From positions 3,472,001 to 3,536,000 of the forward strand of contig NZ_CP032616.1 of NCBI RefSeq assembly GCF_003626975.1: a stretch of 64,000 nt of DNA, in the 5' to 3' direction. Below the pieces are notes generated by a model. The model had not been told where the DNA came from, did no database searches, and was given only the letters and a program-made list of their open reading frames with translations. A program made the translations under genes and the position numbers. Positions within the stretch are counted from its first letter, which is position 1, and the number at the start of each line of letters is the position of its first letter. Of the stretch, positions 1 through 7,932 are shown piece by piece. The DNA is from Pseudomonas sp. DY-1 (GTDB taxonomy: Bacteria > Pseudomonadota > Gammaproteobacteria > Pseudomonadales > Pseudomonadaceae).

Positions 1-1
1 T

Positions 2-673
2 TGCAAGGCGGCGCTGGCCGATGGGGTTATCGGGCACAACCCGGCTAACGCCATTCCGAAGGTGAAGGTGCAGAAAAAGGAGATCGATCCTTACAGCCAG
101 GCCGAAGCCGACCAGGTAATTGCCCATCTGTACGCCACCCTGAAGGGGAAGCTGCGGATCTACGCGACCTATTTCGAGCTGGCCTTTTGGACAGGCATGC
201 GGCCGTGCGAAATGATGGCGTTGCGCTGGGATGCGGTGGATCTGGAGAGGAGGCGGCTGCGGGTGAGCCGGGTGATGGTGGACGGCGAGATCCACGAGCG
301 GGTGAAAACCAAGTACGCGCGGGATGTGCTGTTGAACGACCGGGCGATGAATGCCCTGGAGGAGGCGCGACGGTTGAAGGTGGAGGGTGGATCGCCCTTC
401 GTCTTCCCGCCGGCGGATGGAAGGAGCGAGTTCATCCGGTCGGAGAACACGCCGAAGGAACACTTGAACACCGGACTTAAGGCCCTAGGTATTCGGCGTC
501 GGCGCCAGTACGCCGCGCGCCACACGTACGCCACTATCTGCTTGATGGCCGGGATGACTCCGGCGTTTGTGGCGAAGCAACTCGGACATAGCGTCCAGGT
601 GCTGCTCGATACGTATGCGCGCTGGATCGACTCGGATTCGGACTTTCTCGAACTGGAAAAACTCAAGGCTTGA
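2..673 (+). CDS. Tyrosine recombinase/integrase, 5'-truncated by the window edge
   Basis: C-terminal catalytic part of a phage-type tyrosine recombinase. The frame is open to the first bases of the window, so the true start lies outside; a GTG at 62 is only an internal codon. Visible active-site features: the first Arg in TGMRPCEMMALRW, the second Arg in the box YAARHTYAT, His in KQLGHS, and the nucleophile Tyr in LDTYARWI. The catalytic set therefore looks intact. Such enzymes integrate or excise a mobile element at an att site, often at a tRNA gene. The gene ends just before a putative toxin-antitoxin unit and then core genes, so this is probably one end of an integrated element. No att repeat could be identified. 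Confidence 0.85.
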   Translation, partial: CKAALADGVIGHNPANAIPKVKVQKKEIDPYSQAEADQVIAHLYATLKGKLRIYATYFELAFWTGMRPCEMMALRWDAVDLERRRLRVSRVMVDGEIHERVKTKYARDVLLNDRAMNALEEARRLKVEGGSPFVFPPADGRSEFIRSENTPKEHLNTGLKALGIRRRRQYAARHTYATICLMAGMTPAFVAKQLGHSVQVLLDTYARWIDSDSDFLELEKLKA

Positions 674-707
674 AGGTACGGGGCGCATGAGCGCCTCACC
701 TTCCAGG

Positions 708-1049
708 CTATGACATGCGCTTGTTTACGTAGCCGGTCATGGCGCTTGAGAGCAACGCGGCTCCAAGGAGCGTCTGAAGCTTGTCCAGCTTCTCCGGAGA
801 CAGCCACTGACATTGCGCTGGCAGGATCATGTGGAGCACAAAAACCGCCACCCCAAGCATGGTGCACCCCAATATGCCCCAAAGCAGGATGATCGCGGCG
901 AGGTTTGCATGATCTCGGAATTTTTGGTGGCGGCCGTGTTCCTGCTTCTTACCATCCTTGTCGAGATCGTCGTTCGCCTCAAATGCAACGGCCTCGCTAC
1001 GAGCGAGGCCGTCAGAGTATTGAGAGTTATCCGGCTCAAATGCAGCCAT
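708..1049 (-). CDS. Small membrane protein, candidate toxin partner of the Panacea-domain protein
   Basis: 113 residues. The first 48 are charged and hydrophilic. A strong membrane segment follows at about 50-74 (LAAIILLWGILGCTMLGVAV), then a motif WLSPEKLDKLQTL and a second short hydrophobic stretch near 92-106. It starts 8 bases after the stop of the DUF4065 gene on the same strand, with an AGGG about 9 bases before the ATG, so the two are probably one transcript. Panacea (DUF4065) antitoxins are known to pair with many unrelated toxins, some of them small membrane proteins, and the second-gene position fits that. Toxicity is inferred from context only. It could instead be an unrelated small membrane protein of the element. 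Confidence 0.6.
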   Translation of the reverse strand: MAAFEPDNSQYSDGLARSEAVAFEANDDLDKDGKKQEHGRHQKFRDHANLAAIILLWGILGCTMLGVAVFVLHMILPAQCQWLSPEKLDKLQTLLGAALLSSAMTGYVNKRMS

Positions 1050-1057
1050 GCCGAACC

Positions 1058-1531
1058 CTATAGCGAAGAGTGGGTAGGCTGCGCCAGGAGATGGCGGTAA
1101 AAGTTCTCAATCAGATCATTGGAGATCGTCGAGTTCTGCCCGAACCGCTCCCACGTGATCGACCAAGGAGTCCCTGGCTTGTGCGTGGCAGCGGAAAGAA
1201 CCACTGCATCGTGAGGACCGTAGGTGTTTACGACGTGGTCCATGACGGCACGTTCTGCATCCGAGAAATGATGGGGACGAGCACCAGCCACCATTGTCAC
1301 GGGAGCACTCTTAAAACCGCGAACCGAGTTGTATACCGAGCGGATGACGGGACCATAGCGCCATGCTTCGACGGTTTCCTCAAGCAGAGGCACGCCATGG
1401 CGCCCAAGCATGACACCGTGAGCAATGTAGACCAGCTTGATGAGCTGCATCGGTGTTACAGCCGGGTCGCGAGTCTCTTGGCAGCGGCTCAGGATGTACT
1501 GCGCTGCCGCCAATGATTTAACGAAGCTCAT
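1058..1531 (-). CDS. Panacea/SocA-like (DUF4065) antitoxin-type protein
   Basis: 157 residues with the typical DUF4065/Panacea pattern: N-terminal AAQYILSRC, then MQLIKLVYIAHGVMLGR, the EAWRYGPVIRSVYN box, and a C-terminal TPWSITWERFG segment. The family includes SocA (a proteolytic adaptor/antitoxin) and the PanA antitoxins, which neutralise varied toxins encoded next door. A strong Shine-Dalgarno, AGGAGG, precedes the ATG. A small membrane protein follows 8 bases downstream. Two possible promoters lie upstream, one carrying a LexA-type box. Location next to an integrase suggests a cargo or stabilisation module. The family call is firm; the antitoxin role is inferred from the family. Confidence 0.8.
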   Translation of the reverse strand: MSFVKSLAAAQYILSRCQETRDPAVTPMQLIKLVYIAHGVMLGRHGVPLLEETVEAWRYGPVIRSVYNSVRGFKSAPVTMVAGARPHHFSDAERAVMDHVVNTYGPHDAVVLSAATHKPGTPWSITWERFGQNSTISNDLIENFYRHLLAQPTHSSL

Positions 1532-1573
1532 TGCACCTCCTCACTACCAAAACGTTGTACAAAATGGCGCTGG

Positions 1574-1601
1574 ATTCTGCACCACCCTAGCTTTCTGTCA
1601 A
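1574..1601 (-). promoter_or_regulatory. Possible sigma-70 promoter for the DUF4065 unit
   Basis: On the minus strand a perfect TTGACA -35 (1601-1596) is followed after 16 bases by CAGAAT (1579-1574). It lies about 45 bases upstream of the DUF4065 start. It could give basal transcription independent of the LexA-type promoter just upstream. Confidence 0.4.
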
Positions 1602-1616
1602 GCACTTTTCCTGCTA

Positions 1617-1645
1617 ATTATACTGTATACGCATACAGCACTCAA
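1617..1645 (-). promoter_or_regulatory. Promoter with LexA (SOS) box between -35 and -10
   Basis: At 1623-1638 there is CTGT-N8-ACAG (CTGTATACGCATACAG), the core of the gammaproteobacterial LexA box, with flanking bases at 1621-1640 also close to the TACTGTATATATATACAGTA consensus. On the minus strand it occupies the 17-base spacer between TTGAGT (1645-1640) and a perfect TATAAT (1622-1617). This is a classic layout for LexA repression. It points toward the DUF4065/small membrane protein pair about 86 bases downstream. Confidence 0.65.
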
Positions 1646-1862
1646 GAAGACTGTCTTTTACACACTAGCATCTAATCGGTAAGCTTCGCGTCCACGTTTG
1701 CTGTGGCCGTCCTACCCGAGCACGTCTGTTTATAGATGTTCAAGATGGCTATCAAGGTACAGATTTGGTACAGTGCGCGCCCTCAGCAGTGCTAAGCACC
1801 TGATCTGCAAACGAAATTATTAGCGGTTGCGGCCTACCAAAAGTAAGCCCCGACCACTCATG
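1646..1862. other. Intergenic stretch at the element/core junction
   Basis: Part of a roughly 410-base gene-free interval. No tRNA gene, convincing ORF or att direct repeat is visible. A 19-codon reading frame starting near 1736 lacks a ribosome binding site and was not called. Confidence 0.5.
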
Positions 1863-1889
1863 AAAAGCCGGCCACAAGCCGGCTTTTTT
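1863..1889. terminator. Rho-independent terminator, likely bidirectional
   Basis: Perfect 10-bp stem: AAAAGCCGGC (1863-1872), loop CACAA, GCCGGCTTTT (1878-1887), with a T run to 1889 on the plus strand and A residues on the other side. It lies downstream of the minus-strand gene ending at 1945. Confidence 0.8.
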
Positions 1890-1944
1890 ATTGCCTGGGA
1901 AAAAGGCCGTTCAACTCCCTCACGCAGTTTCTTCTCTAGGGAAC

Positions 1945-2223
1945 TCAACCCCGACGTCGAAACGACAGTTTCAAGGGTGGCAGCGCCATCTTCAGGATGT
2001 AGCCCCAGAGGCCGAACACCAACGGCCCACCGGCCAGCGAAAGCGCACGCGTGGCGAGCGTTGCGCCCTCCTCCATTGCGCCGCTGATGAGGACCAGTCC
2101 CAACCCCAGCAGCGCCATCATGAACAGGAGTCTGGCGAGGTAGACCTTGACGGTCAGCAGCATCCAGACCCACTTCATGCGCCGCCGTCGGACTGGGGCC
2201 TTGCTTGCTTCCGGTACGTCCAT
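1945..2223 (-). CDS. Small conserved-type membrane protein, function unknown
   Basis: 92 residues. A basic N-terminus (VRRRRMKW) precedes a hydrophobic segment at about 17-46 (MLLTVKVYLARLLFMMALLG) and a second at about 62-84, ending in a basic SFRRRG tail. I chose the ATG at 2223 because GAGG lies about 6 bases upstream; the longer open frame runs antisense through the next gene. Two membrane passes in the inner membrane are likely. It is divergent from the methyltransferase gene. No functional family was recognised. Confidence 0.6.
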   Translation of the reverse strand: MDVPEASKAPVRRRRMKWVWMLLTVKVYLARLLFMMALLGLGLVLISGAMEEGATLATRALSLAGGPLVFGLWGYILKMALPPLKLSFRRRG

Positions 2224-2344
2224 CACCGCCTCACATCCCTGCCGAACGCGACATACCGGCGAAGTGCCGCCCGCCTGGCCACGCAAACCTGACGGAATGC
2301 TCGGGTTAGAATGCCGCCCCCGCTCATTCCAGAACCGCCCCGCC

Positions 2345-3283
2345 ATGAACCTCGACGCTATCGCCACCCTCGAACAGCAACTGACCGCCGCCCTGGAGAA
2401 TCCGCCGGACGAGATCCGCCGCGTCTTCCACGGCCGTGGACGGCGCTGGGTGGGGTTGGAGCATGTCACGGTCGACTGGCTACAGGGGATCGTGCTGGTG
2501 TCGTTGTTTCGCGAGGTGGGCGAAGACGAACTCGCTGCGCTGCGGGCCATGTTGCTCGGTCTCACCCGGTCGCCAGCCTGGCAACGCAGCGGCGCCCGAA
2601 CGCTGCTGATGCAGCATCGCTACCTGCTGGAAAGCACCGTGGAGCTGCTGTGGGGCGAGGCGGTGGATGAGTGCGTGGTCAGCGAAGCGGGTCTGCGCTT
2701 CAAGCTGGACCTGGGCAAGAAGCAGAACAATGGTCTGTTCCTCGACATGCGCTACGGCCGTGACTGGGTCCGTGCCAACGCTCGGGGCAAGCGGGTGCTG
2801 AACCTCTTCGCTTACACCTGCGGCTTCTCGGTGGCGGCCATCGAGGGTGGTGCCGAGCATGTGGTCAATCTCGATATGGCCAGCTCGGCCCTCAGCCGCG
2901 GGCGGGATAATCACCGGCTCAATGGACATGACCTCGGTCGCGTGAGCTTCCTCGGTCATGAGCTGTTCAAGTCCTGGGGCAAGGTGAAGAAAACCGGGCC
3001 TTACGACCTGGTGATCATCGACCCGCCGTCCTTCCAGAAAGGCAGCTTCGCCCTGACCCGCGACTACCAGAAGATCCTGCGCCGCCTGCCAGAACTGCTG
3101 ACCGAGAACGGGGTAGTGCTGGCCTGCGTGAATGATCCGGCCATCGGGCCGGATTTCCTCATCCAGGGGATGGCGGCGGAAGCGCCGGAACTGCGGTTTG
3201 TGGAGCGGCTGCAGAATCCACCGGAGTTCGAGGATATCGATGCGGATGCGGGGTTGAAGGCGTTGGTGTTTCAGCGGGGGTAA
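2345..3283 (+). CDS. Class I SAM-dependent methyltransferase, RlmI/RlmK-like
   Basis: 312 residues. The C-terminal two thirds is a Rossmann methyltransferase: SAM-binding motif VLNLFAYTCGFSVAA near 145, acidic VVNLDMASSAL, then motif IV DLVIIDPPSFQ, characteristic of the RlmI/RlmK group of 23S rRNA methyltransferases. The N-terminal third is family-specific and lacks an obvious PUA domain, so the exact RNA substrate is uncertain. The KQNNGLFLDMR stretch upstream of motif I is typical of the group. ATG at 2345 is preferred because the upstream extension overlaps the divergent small gene and its composition does not look coding. Likely a stand-alone core gene. Confidence 0.8.
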   Translation: MNLDAIATLEQQLTAALENPPDEIRRVFHGRGRRWVGLEHVTVDWLQGIVLVSLFREVGEDELAALRAMLLGLTRSPAWQRSGARTLLMQHRYLLESTVELLWGEAVDECVVSEAGLRFKLDLGKKQNNGLFLDMRYGRDWVRANARGKRVLNLFAYTCGFSVAAIEGGAEHVVNLDMASSALSRGRDNHRLNGHDLGRVSFLGHELFKSWGKVKKTGPYDLVIIDPPSFQKGSFALTRDYQKILRRLPELLTENGVVLACVNDPAIGPDFLIQGMAAEAPELRFVERLQNPPEFEDIDADAGLKALVFQRG

Positions 3284-3466
3284 TTGCTGGGGCCAAACGG
3301 GGCTCCGCCTCCCTCTCCCCCGGCCCCCGCTCTGCGCCCCGGCCTGATCGCTTCGCGCTCCGGCGTTCATCGGCACCGGAAGCAATGCTTCCGAGAGCGT
3401 GCCTCTTCACCCCTGAAGAGGAGAGGGGTGACTCGAGCCGGCGTGGCCCTGCCCAAGGCACACTCC

Positions 3467-3490
3467 CTGTAAGGGTGAATTCATTCGCGA
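3467..3490. repeat. Dispersed GAATTCATTCGC repeat, partial copy
   Basis: Shares the AATTCATTCGCGA core with copies near 14.1, 14.2, 22.9, 34.0, 35.0, 49.2 and 61.6 kb, but only one arm is recognisable. Confidence 0.5.
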
Positions 3491-3547
3491 AGCAGGACGC
3501 AGTCCTGCCATGACACGTGGCCCAATACCGAATGGGGGCTTCGCAGC

Positions 3548-3580
3548 CCTCACCCCAACCCTCTCCCGGAGGGAGAGGGG
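3548..3580. repeat. CCCTCACCCC...CTCTCCC inverted repeat
   Basis: CCTCTCCC is followed closely by GGGAGAGG, forming a hairpin. The same module appears at 45.3-45.4 kb and 52.5 kb, always between genes. Confidence 0.55.
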
Positions 3581-3649
3581 GCTGTCCGTGCCACGGAACG
3601 TGCAACCTGTAGGGGCGGCAGGACGCAGGCCTGCCCACGTGAACAGGCG

Positions 3650-4537
3650 CTAGAACGGCACCGTCAGCTTCAGCCAATAGGCATCGCCTTCCGCGCGGTT
3701 GCGCACCTGCATCTCCTGTTCCCACTTGGCGGTGAGGAACCAGCCATCCTTGTTGCTGTACATGATCGATGGGCCGATTGAGAAGGCACGGCCCTTGTTG
3801 TCATCGATGCGCTCGCCATCCTGGCGGTCGTCAGTGGTCTGGCGATAGTAGTAGCCGCCCACGCCGAGTACCCAGCCATTGCCCATGCCCCAGCCAACGG
3901 AATAGTCGAAGTGGAATTCCTGGCCGGAGCGGTAGTCGGTGGCAGGGTTTTCCCGATTGAAGTCGTACATCAGTTTCACACTTGCGTTGAGCCCGGCGGG
4001 GTCGACATATGAAATCGCCCATACCGGCTCGACGGTCCAGTAGTTACGTCCGATGTTGGCCAGGTCCCCGCGGTCGTACTCACCTGTGGGTGCGATGAAG
4101 TCGAGGGCGAAGATGCTGTGCAATTTGTCGCTGTGGTGAAAGCCGAGGGCGGGGCCGAAGATGATGTCGCCAAGGCCCTTCTTGTGCTGGGACTGGCCAT
4201 TCACATCCACCTTGAGGTCGACGAAGGGCACCAGCGCGGCGAAGGCCAGGTTGCCGCCGAACAGCTGCTGCTCGCTCACCCAGATCAGGCGCGGCGCGAC
4301 GACGTTGGCGCGCACGCGGAAATCCACCGGCAGGCTGCGGCCATCGTTACCGCGCAGGGTGTCGGCTTCGTAATGAGTGGAGAACACCTGGCCGTAAAAG
4401 CCCGGTGGCGGCATGGCGCCGGACATGTAGTTTTCGGCGCCCATAGGATAGGTGGAGCCTCCACCTTCGGTGGCATGGGCGACGTGGCCGAAGGTGGCAA
4501 GGATGCAGCAGGAAAGGACACGCAGTTTGGCGCTCAT
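3650..4537 (-). CDS. Outer-membrane channel of the phenol/MetA (SphA-like) family
   Basis: 295 residues. A signal peptide (LRVLSCCILATFGHVAHA) precedes a beta-rich, aromatic-rich protein with alternating strands and a C-terminal Phe (KLTVPF), typical of outer-membrane barrels. The pattern matches the family annotated as a meta-pathway-of-phenol-degradation transporter. It is the last gene of the phenol hydroxylase operon, 75 bases after dmpP on the same strand, so it likely helps phenol or related aromatics cross the outer membrane. Start ATG at 4537 has AAGAAGG upstream at good spacing; a TTG two codons earlier is less likely. The exact substrate is inferred. Confidence 0.75.
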   Translation of the reverse strand: MSAKLRVLSCCILATFGHVAHATEGGGSTYPMGAENYMSGAMPPPGFYGQVFSTHYEADTLRGNDGRSLPVDFRVRANVVAPRLIWVSEQQLFGGNLAFAALVPFVDLKVDVNGQSQHKKGLGDIIFGPALGFHHSDKLHSIFALDFIAPTGEYDRGDLANIGRNYWTVEPVWAISYVDPAGLNASVKLMYDFNRENPATDYRSGQEFHFDYSVGWGMGNGWVLGVGGYYYRQTTDDRQDGERIDDNKGRAFSIGPSIMYSNKDGWFLTAKWEQEMQVRNRAEGDAYWLKLTVPF

Positions 4538-4612
4538 CAGCAATACCTTCTTGTTTTTATGGGCGTGAGCCGCCGTCCGCGCACAAGGCGCGGAGCGACG
4601 GATAAAGCGGAG

Positions 4613-5674
4613 TCAGATGCGCTTGAACAGGGCTGAGCGGGTGCTCTCGCCGGCGCCATCGGCGGCAGTCAGGAAGCGCTCCATGAATATGTCGCGCTCG
4701 AACAACCGTCCCTGCATCAGCGCGGTGATGGCTGCGTCGATCATCGGCGGCGGCCCACAGAGGTAAGCCTTGTTGCCGGTGAAGCGGCCGTCGAAATGCT
4801 TCTTCGCCGCGTCATGCACGTAACCGCGGAAGCCGGTCCAATCAGTGTCTTCCGCCGCCTGACTGAGGGACGGTACGTAAGTGAAGTTCTCGTGCTCTTC
4901 GGCAAGGCGCTCGAAGAGTTCACGGTTGTAGAGTTCGGCACGGGTACGGGCGCCCTGGAACAGCGTCATGCGCCGTGTGTCCCCCTGCTCCAGCAAATCG
5001 AGAATCATCGATTGCGGGCTGGACAGCCCCGAGCCACCGGCGATGAAGATCAGGTCGCCGGCCTGGGACCCGCGCACGAAGAACTGGCCATAGGGGCCGG
5101 AGAGTTCGAGCGCATCACCCACCTTCAGGCCGTCATGGATGAAGCCGGTTGCCTGGCCACCCTCCACCAGGCGGACGTGCAGTTCCACCTCGTCGGCACG
5201 GCTCGGCGGGTTGGCCAGCGAGAAGGCGCGGGTGCCGTCGATACCCGGAATCTGCAGGTTGATGTACTGCCCGGCCTGGAACGCCATGGGACGGTCCAGC
5301 TTCAGGCGCAAGCCCTTGATGGTAGGCGAGAGGTCGTCCAGCGCGATCACCGTCGCGCGGTAATCCTGCACGGCGTGGCCGGCGAAATCCGGGTCGACGT
5401 CGATGTCAGCCTCGATCACCAGGTCACTTTGCGGAATCGCGCAGCAGGCCAACACCTTGCCCTCGTCGCGTTCCATGTCCATCAGGGCGAAGGGCGACGC
5501 GGCGCCAACATCCACTTCGCCTTCCAGCACCTGCAGCTTGCAGGTGGCGCAGGTGCCATGGCCACAGGCGAAAGGCAGCCAGACGCCCTGGCGCAGGGCG
5601 GCCTGGAGGATGGTCTGGCCTTCCTCGACTTCGATTTGCTCGCCGGTGGGTTCGATAGTGACCTGATAACTCAT
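4613..5674 (-). CDS. dmpP: Phenol hydroxylase reductase component (FAD, [2Fe-2S])
   Basis: 353 residues, the usual length of DmpP. The N-terminal plant-type ferredoxin domain has the cysteine cluster CGHGTCATC plus LACC for the [2Fe-2S] centre. Next comes an FAD-binding domain with the RAFSLANPP motif, then an NAD(P)H domain with FIAGGSGLSSPQSM and CGPPPMIDAA. It passes electrons from NADH through FAD and the iron-sulfur centre to the diiron oxygenase DmpLNO. The ATG at 5674 gives the family's N-terminus MSYQVTIEPTGEQIEVEEGQ and sits 10 bases from dmpO. Sixth gene of dmpKLMNOP. Confidence 0.95.
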   Translation of the reverse strand: MSYQVTIEPTGEQIEVEEGQTILQAALRQGVWLPFACGHGTCATCKLQVLEGEVDVGAASPFALMDMERDEGKVLACCAIPQSDLVIEADIDVDPDFAGHAVQDYRATVIALDDLSPTIKGLRLKLDRPMAFQAGQYINLQIPGIDGTRAFSLANPPSRADEVELHVRLVEGGQATGFIHDGLKVGDALELSGPYGQFFVRGSQAGDLIFIAGGSGLSSPQSMILDLLEQGDTRRMTLFQGARTRAELYNRELFERLAEEHENFTYVPSLSQAAEDTDWTGFRGYVHDAAKKHFDGRFTGNKAYLCGPPPMIDAAITALMQGRLFERDIFMERFLTAADGAGESTRSALFKRI

Positions 5675-5684
5675 GGCGACCTCC

Positions 5685-6044
5685 TCAGTTGAAGCTGCCG
5701 TTGAGGCCATCCAGGCCAGGGGTGAAAAGACGCAGCAAGCTCTTGTGGCCAATGCCATTGGCGGCCAGCCCAGTCGTCAGGTCGGGTTGGAACTCCGTGT
5801 CATCGAGACGCCAGCTGGCCTTGGCGAAGTCCACCTTCGCCGCATCCGGGTGCGCAGCGATGGCCGGCTTGACCACCTGCTCGATGAAGTCGGCGAAAGG
5901 CATGTCCGGCGGCAGCGGCAAGGTGAAAGGGGCGCAGAACATCAAGTGGCGTTCCCAGCAGAGATACACCAGTTGCAGGCCGTTGAAGTTTTCCTGGCGG
6001 TCCAGGGATTGCGCCGCATAGGCGCCGATGGCAGTCACGGGCAT
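5685..6044 (-). CDS. dmpO: Phenol hydroxylase subunit DmpO (small oxygenase subunit)
   Basis: 119 residues, matching the P4/DmpO gamma subunit of multicomponent phenol hydroxylases: MPVTAIGAYAAQSLDRQENF at the N-terminus and GLQLVYLCWERHLMFCAPF in the middle. It forms the (LNO)2 oxygenase with DmpL and DmpN. I chose ATG 6044, the family start. It sits between dmpN (57-base gap) and dmpP. Confidence 0.93.
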   Translation of the reverse strand: MPVTAIGAYAAQSLDRQENFNGLQLVYLCWERHLMFCAPFTLPLPPDMPFADFIEQVVKPAIAAHPDAAKVDFAKASWRLDDTEFQPDLTTGLAANGIGHKSLLRLFTPGLDGLNGSFN

Positions 6045-6101
6045 GACGCTGTCCTTCTTGTAATGGGGTGGAAGGCGGGCGCGCAGCACCCGCCACGGGA
6101 C

Positions 6102-7628
6102 TCAACCGGCCTTGGGGAGGTCGGCGGGCTTGTCGCCCTGCCACTCTCGCCAGCGCTGGTGCTCCGGCGAGTCCTGGTAGTCGAAGTTGTCCTGGCCGAA
6201 GGCGATGTTGTAGTAGTCGCGCACCACCGCCTCGACATCTGCGCCGCCGCAGTTGCCCTGGAGAATCTGGTGCACCGGAAGCCAGGCCTGGACGTACTTC
6301 TCCGGCTCGTACTGGAAGATGTCGCAGCAGCCGTCGGAGCAGAAATGGAAGCGCTCGCCGCCATGCACGACACTGCGATGGCTTAGCGTCGTATCCGCAT
6401 CCGGCTCGGTGAAGGCCAGCGGGATCTGGCAGATCTGGCAGAGCATCGGCAGCGTGTTGTTGTAGAAGCGTTCTCCGCGCGCCTGCATCTCGCGCCATTG
6501 CTCATAGCGCGGACGGTAGATGCGGTCGAAGGTGTCCGGGTACTTGGCCGAGAGCCAGCCCAGTTCCTCGTCCGTGGGAATCCAGGTGTGGAAGTTGGTG
6601 GCCTGGCTGTACTGGTAGAAGATCGACCAGGCCTGGTGGCTGATGTGCTCCTTGCCGATGGTGGTCTGCTCGACGTACTTCGGCGGGCGGATGCCGTAGC
6701 GTTCCAGATCCTTGAACAGCGCGCCGCCGGCCTGTTCGTAGTACACCTCCCAGGCCTCGGCCCAGGACATGACTTTGTTCGGCAGCATGTAGTCCATCAT
6801 CATCCCCACCAGCGTCAGCAGGCGGTAACCGCGCCAGAACCACTTGTCGATCCAGCGCTGGATGATCGGCACGTTGTCCTCGTGCTGCTCCAGCAGGAAC
6901 TTGATCACTTCCAGGCCGAGGGTCATGTGCCGGGCCTCATCGGATTGCGCCGAGAAGCCGAAGGTGACGGTGGCCATGTCGCCGTTGTAGGCGGCACCGG
7001 ACATGAAGGGCACGAACAGCAGGTTGGTCAGTACGTACTCGAACGAGAACGAGATGGCCGTGAGGAACTCGAACGGGCCAGCCGTGCGGGCGTCCTCGAA
7101 GAAGGACTTGGGCACCGAGAGGAACCACACCCGATCGTGCATGTGGGCGAAGTCATGCAGGCCGTTGAAGTGTTTGTTGTAGTGACTCATGGCGTGAATC
7201 TGGGTCTGCACGTGGCGCAGTTCGTCGATCGCCTGCATCTGGCAGGCAACCCGCGCCCCGGCCCCGCCGAAATGCCGGCCGACTCGGGCGAAGCCCTGGT
7301 AGGCCTGGTACTCCAGCGGAGTCACGCCGCAGAGGAACAGCTTCAGCGCATTGACGTAGCGCGCGTCGGACAGGTTGGTATGGCCATTGTTCTGGGAGAA
7401 GGCATCGAAGATCGCGTAGAGCTTCTTCTCCTTCTCGGCCTGGTACTTCCAGTAGGCGTCCATGGTCAGGCGGAAGGGGTCCTCCCACTTGTCCCAATCT
7501 GTGATCTTGATGCCCTCGAAGCGCTCATAGGGGTAGATATCGTCCTTGCTCTGGTAGCTCGGCTCCCAGGCCAGGTCGCGGGTCAGGCAGCGGTACTTGT
7601 CTTTCTGGTTCAGGCGTTTGGCGGCCAT
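6102..7628 (-). CDS. dmpN: Phenol hydroxylase large (diiron) subunit
   Basis: 508 residues. The catalytic alpha subunit of soluble diiron phenol hydroxylase, converting phenol to catechol with O2 and NADH. Diiron ligands are visible: E106 (GVTPLEYQ), E136 and H139 (DELRHV), E197 (SFEYV), E231 and H234 (DEARHM), the canonical bacterial multicomponent monooxygenase pattern. Cys-rich CQICQ and HFCSDGCCDIF elements near the C-terminus match the family's zinc-binding region. The start MAAKRLNQKDKYRCL at 7628 fits DmpN proteins. It forms the oxygenase with DmpL and DmpO. Confidence 0.96.
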   Translation of the reverse strand: MAAKRLNQKDKYRCLTRDLAWEPSYQSKDDIYPYERFEGIKITDWDKWEDPFRLTMDAYWKYQAEKEKKLYAIFDAFSQNNGHTNLSDARYVNALKLFLCGVTPLEYQAYQGFARVGRHFGGAGARVACQMQAIDELRHVQTQIHAMSHYNKHFNGLHDFAHMHDRVWFLSVPKSFFEDARTAGPFEFLTAISFSFEYVLTNLLFVPFMSGAAYNGDMATVTFGFSAQSDEARHMTLGLEVIKFLLEQHEDNVPIIQRWIDKWFWRGYRLLTLVGMMMDYMLPNKVMSWAEAWEVYYEQAGGALFKDLERYGIRPPKYVEQTTIGKEHISHQAWSIFYQYSQATNFHTWIPTDEELGWLSAKYPDTFDRIYRPRYEQWREMQARGERFYNNTLPMLCQICQIPLAFTEPDADTTLSHRSVVHGGERFHFCSDGCCDIFQYEPEKYVQAWLPVHQILQGNCGGADVEAVVRDYYNIAFGQDNFDYQDSPEHQRWREWQGDKPADLPKAG

Positions 7629-7662
7629 GGTGGCTCTCCCGATTCTTGTCGTTGTGCGCGGG

Positions 7663-7932
7663 TCAGTTCCAGTGCAGGGCGAAGCGGTCTTCGTCTTCCT
7701 CGACGTTGCCGCCGAGGGTGATGACGTCGATGAGCATTTCCTGCACGTCCCACTCGCGGCCGAGCTTTTCCTCCACCGTGGCGCGATTGATCTCCAGGCG
7801 CTGTTCGGCCTGGACACGGATCATGGCCGGCTGGTGCTGGATCTCGGCGTGGGGGTTGTCCTGGACGATGGCCTCGACGATGTAGCGGGCGTTGTCGTTG
7901 TCCTGGAAGGCGATGTAGACGAGGGAAGTCAT
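7663..7932 (-). CDS. dmpM: Phenol hydroxylase regulatory (coupling) protein
   Basis: 89 residues, the family's usual length, with the N-terminus MTSLVYIAFQDNDNARYIVE. A cofactorless effector protein (MmoB/DmpM family) that binds the oxygenase and is needed for efficient turnover. Its ATG overlaps the dmpL stop by 4 bases (ATGA), implying translational coupling. Confidence 0.94.
   Translation of the reverse strand: MTSLVYIAFQDNDNARYIVEAIVQDNPHAEIQHQPAMIRVQAEQRLEINRATVEEKLGREWDVQEMLIDVITLGGNVEEDEDRFALHWN

Larger units (their letters stand above)
3284..3649. other. Repeat-rich intergenic region
   Basis: No gene is visible. It contains members of two dispersed families that recur in the window: a GAATTCATTCGCGA palindromic repeat near 3467-3490 and a CTCACCCCAACCCTCTCCC / GGGAGAGGGG inverted repeat at 3548-3580. 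The rest is degenerate repeat-like sequence. Confidence 0.6.

Noticed and set aside
1736..1795. 19-codon frame near the LexA box
   Set aside because: No ribosome binding site or conserved feature; too short to support.
1681..1830. Possible tRNA or att site next to the integrase
   Set aside because: I looked for cloverleaf arms and a GTTCGAATC-type T-loop and found none. No direct repeat of the other end is visible because that end is outside the window.
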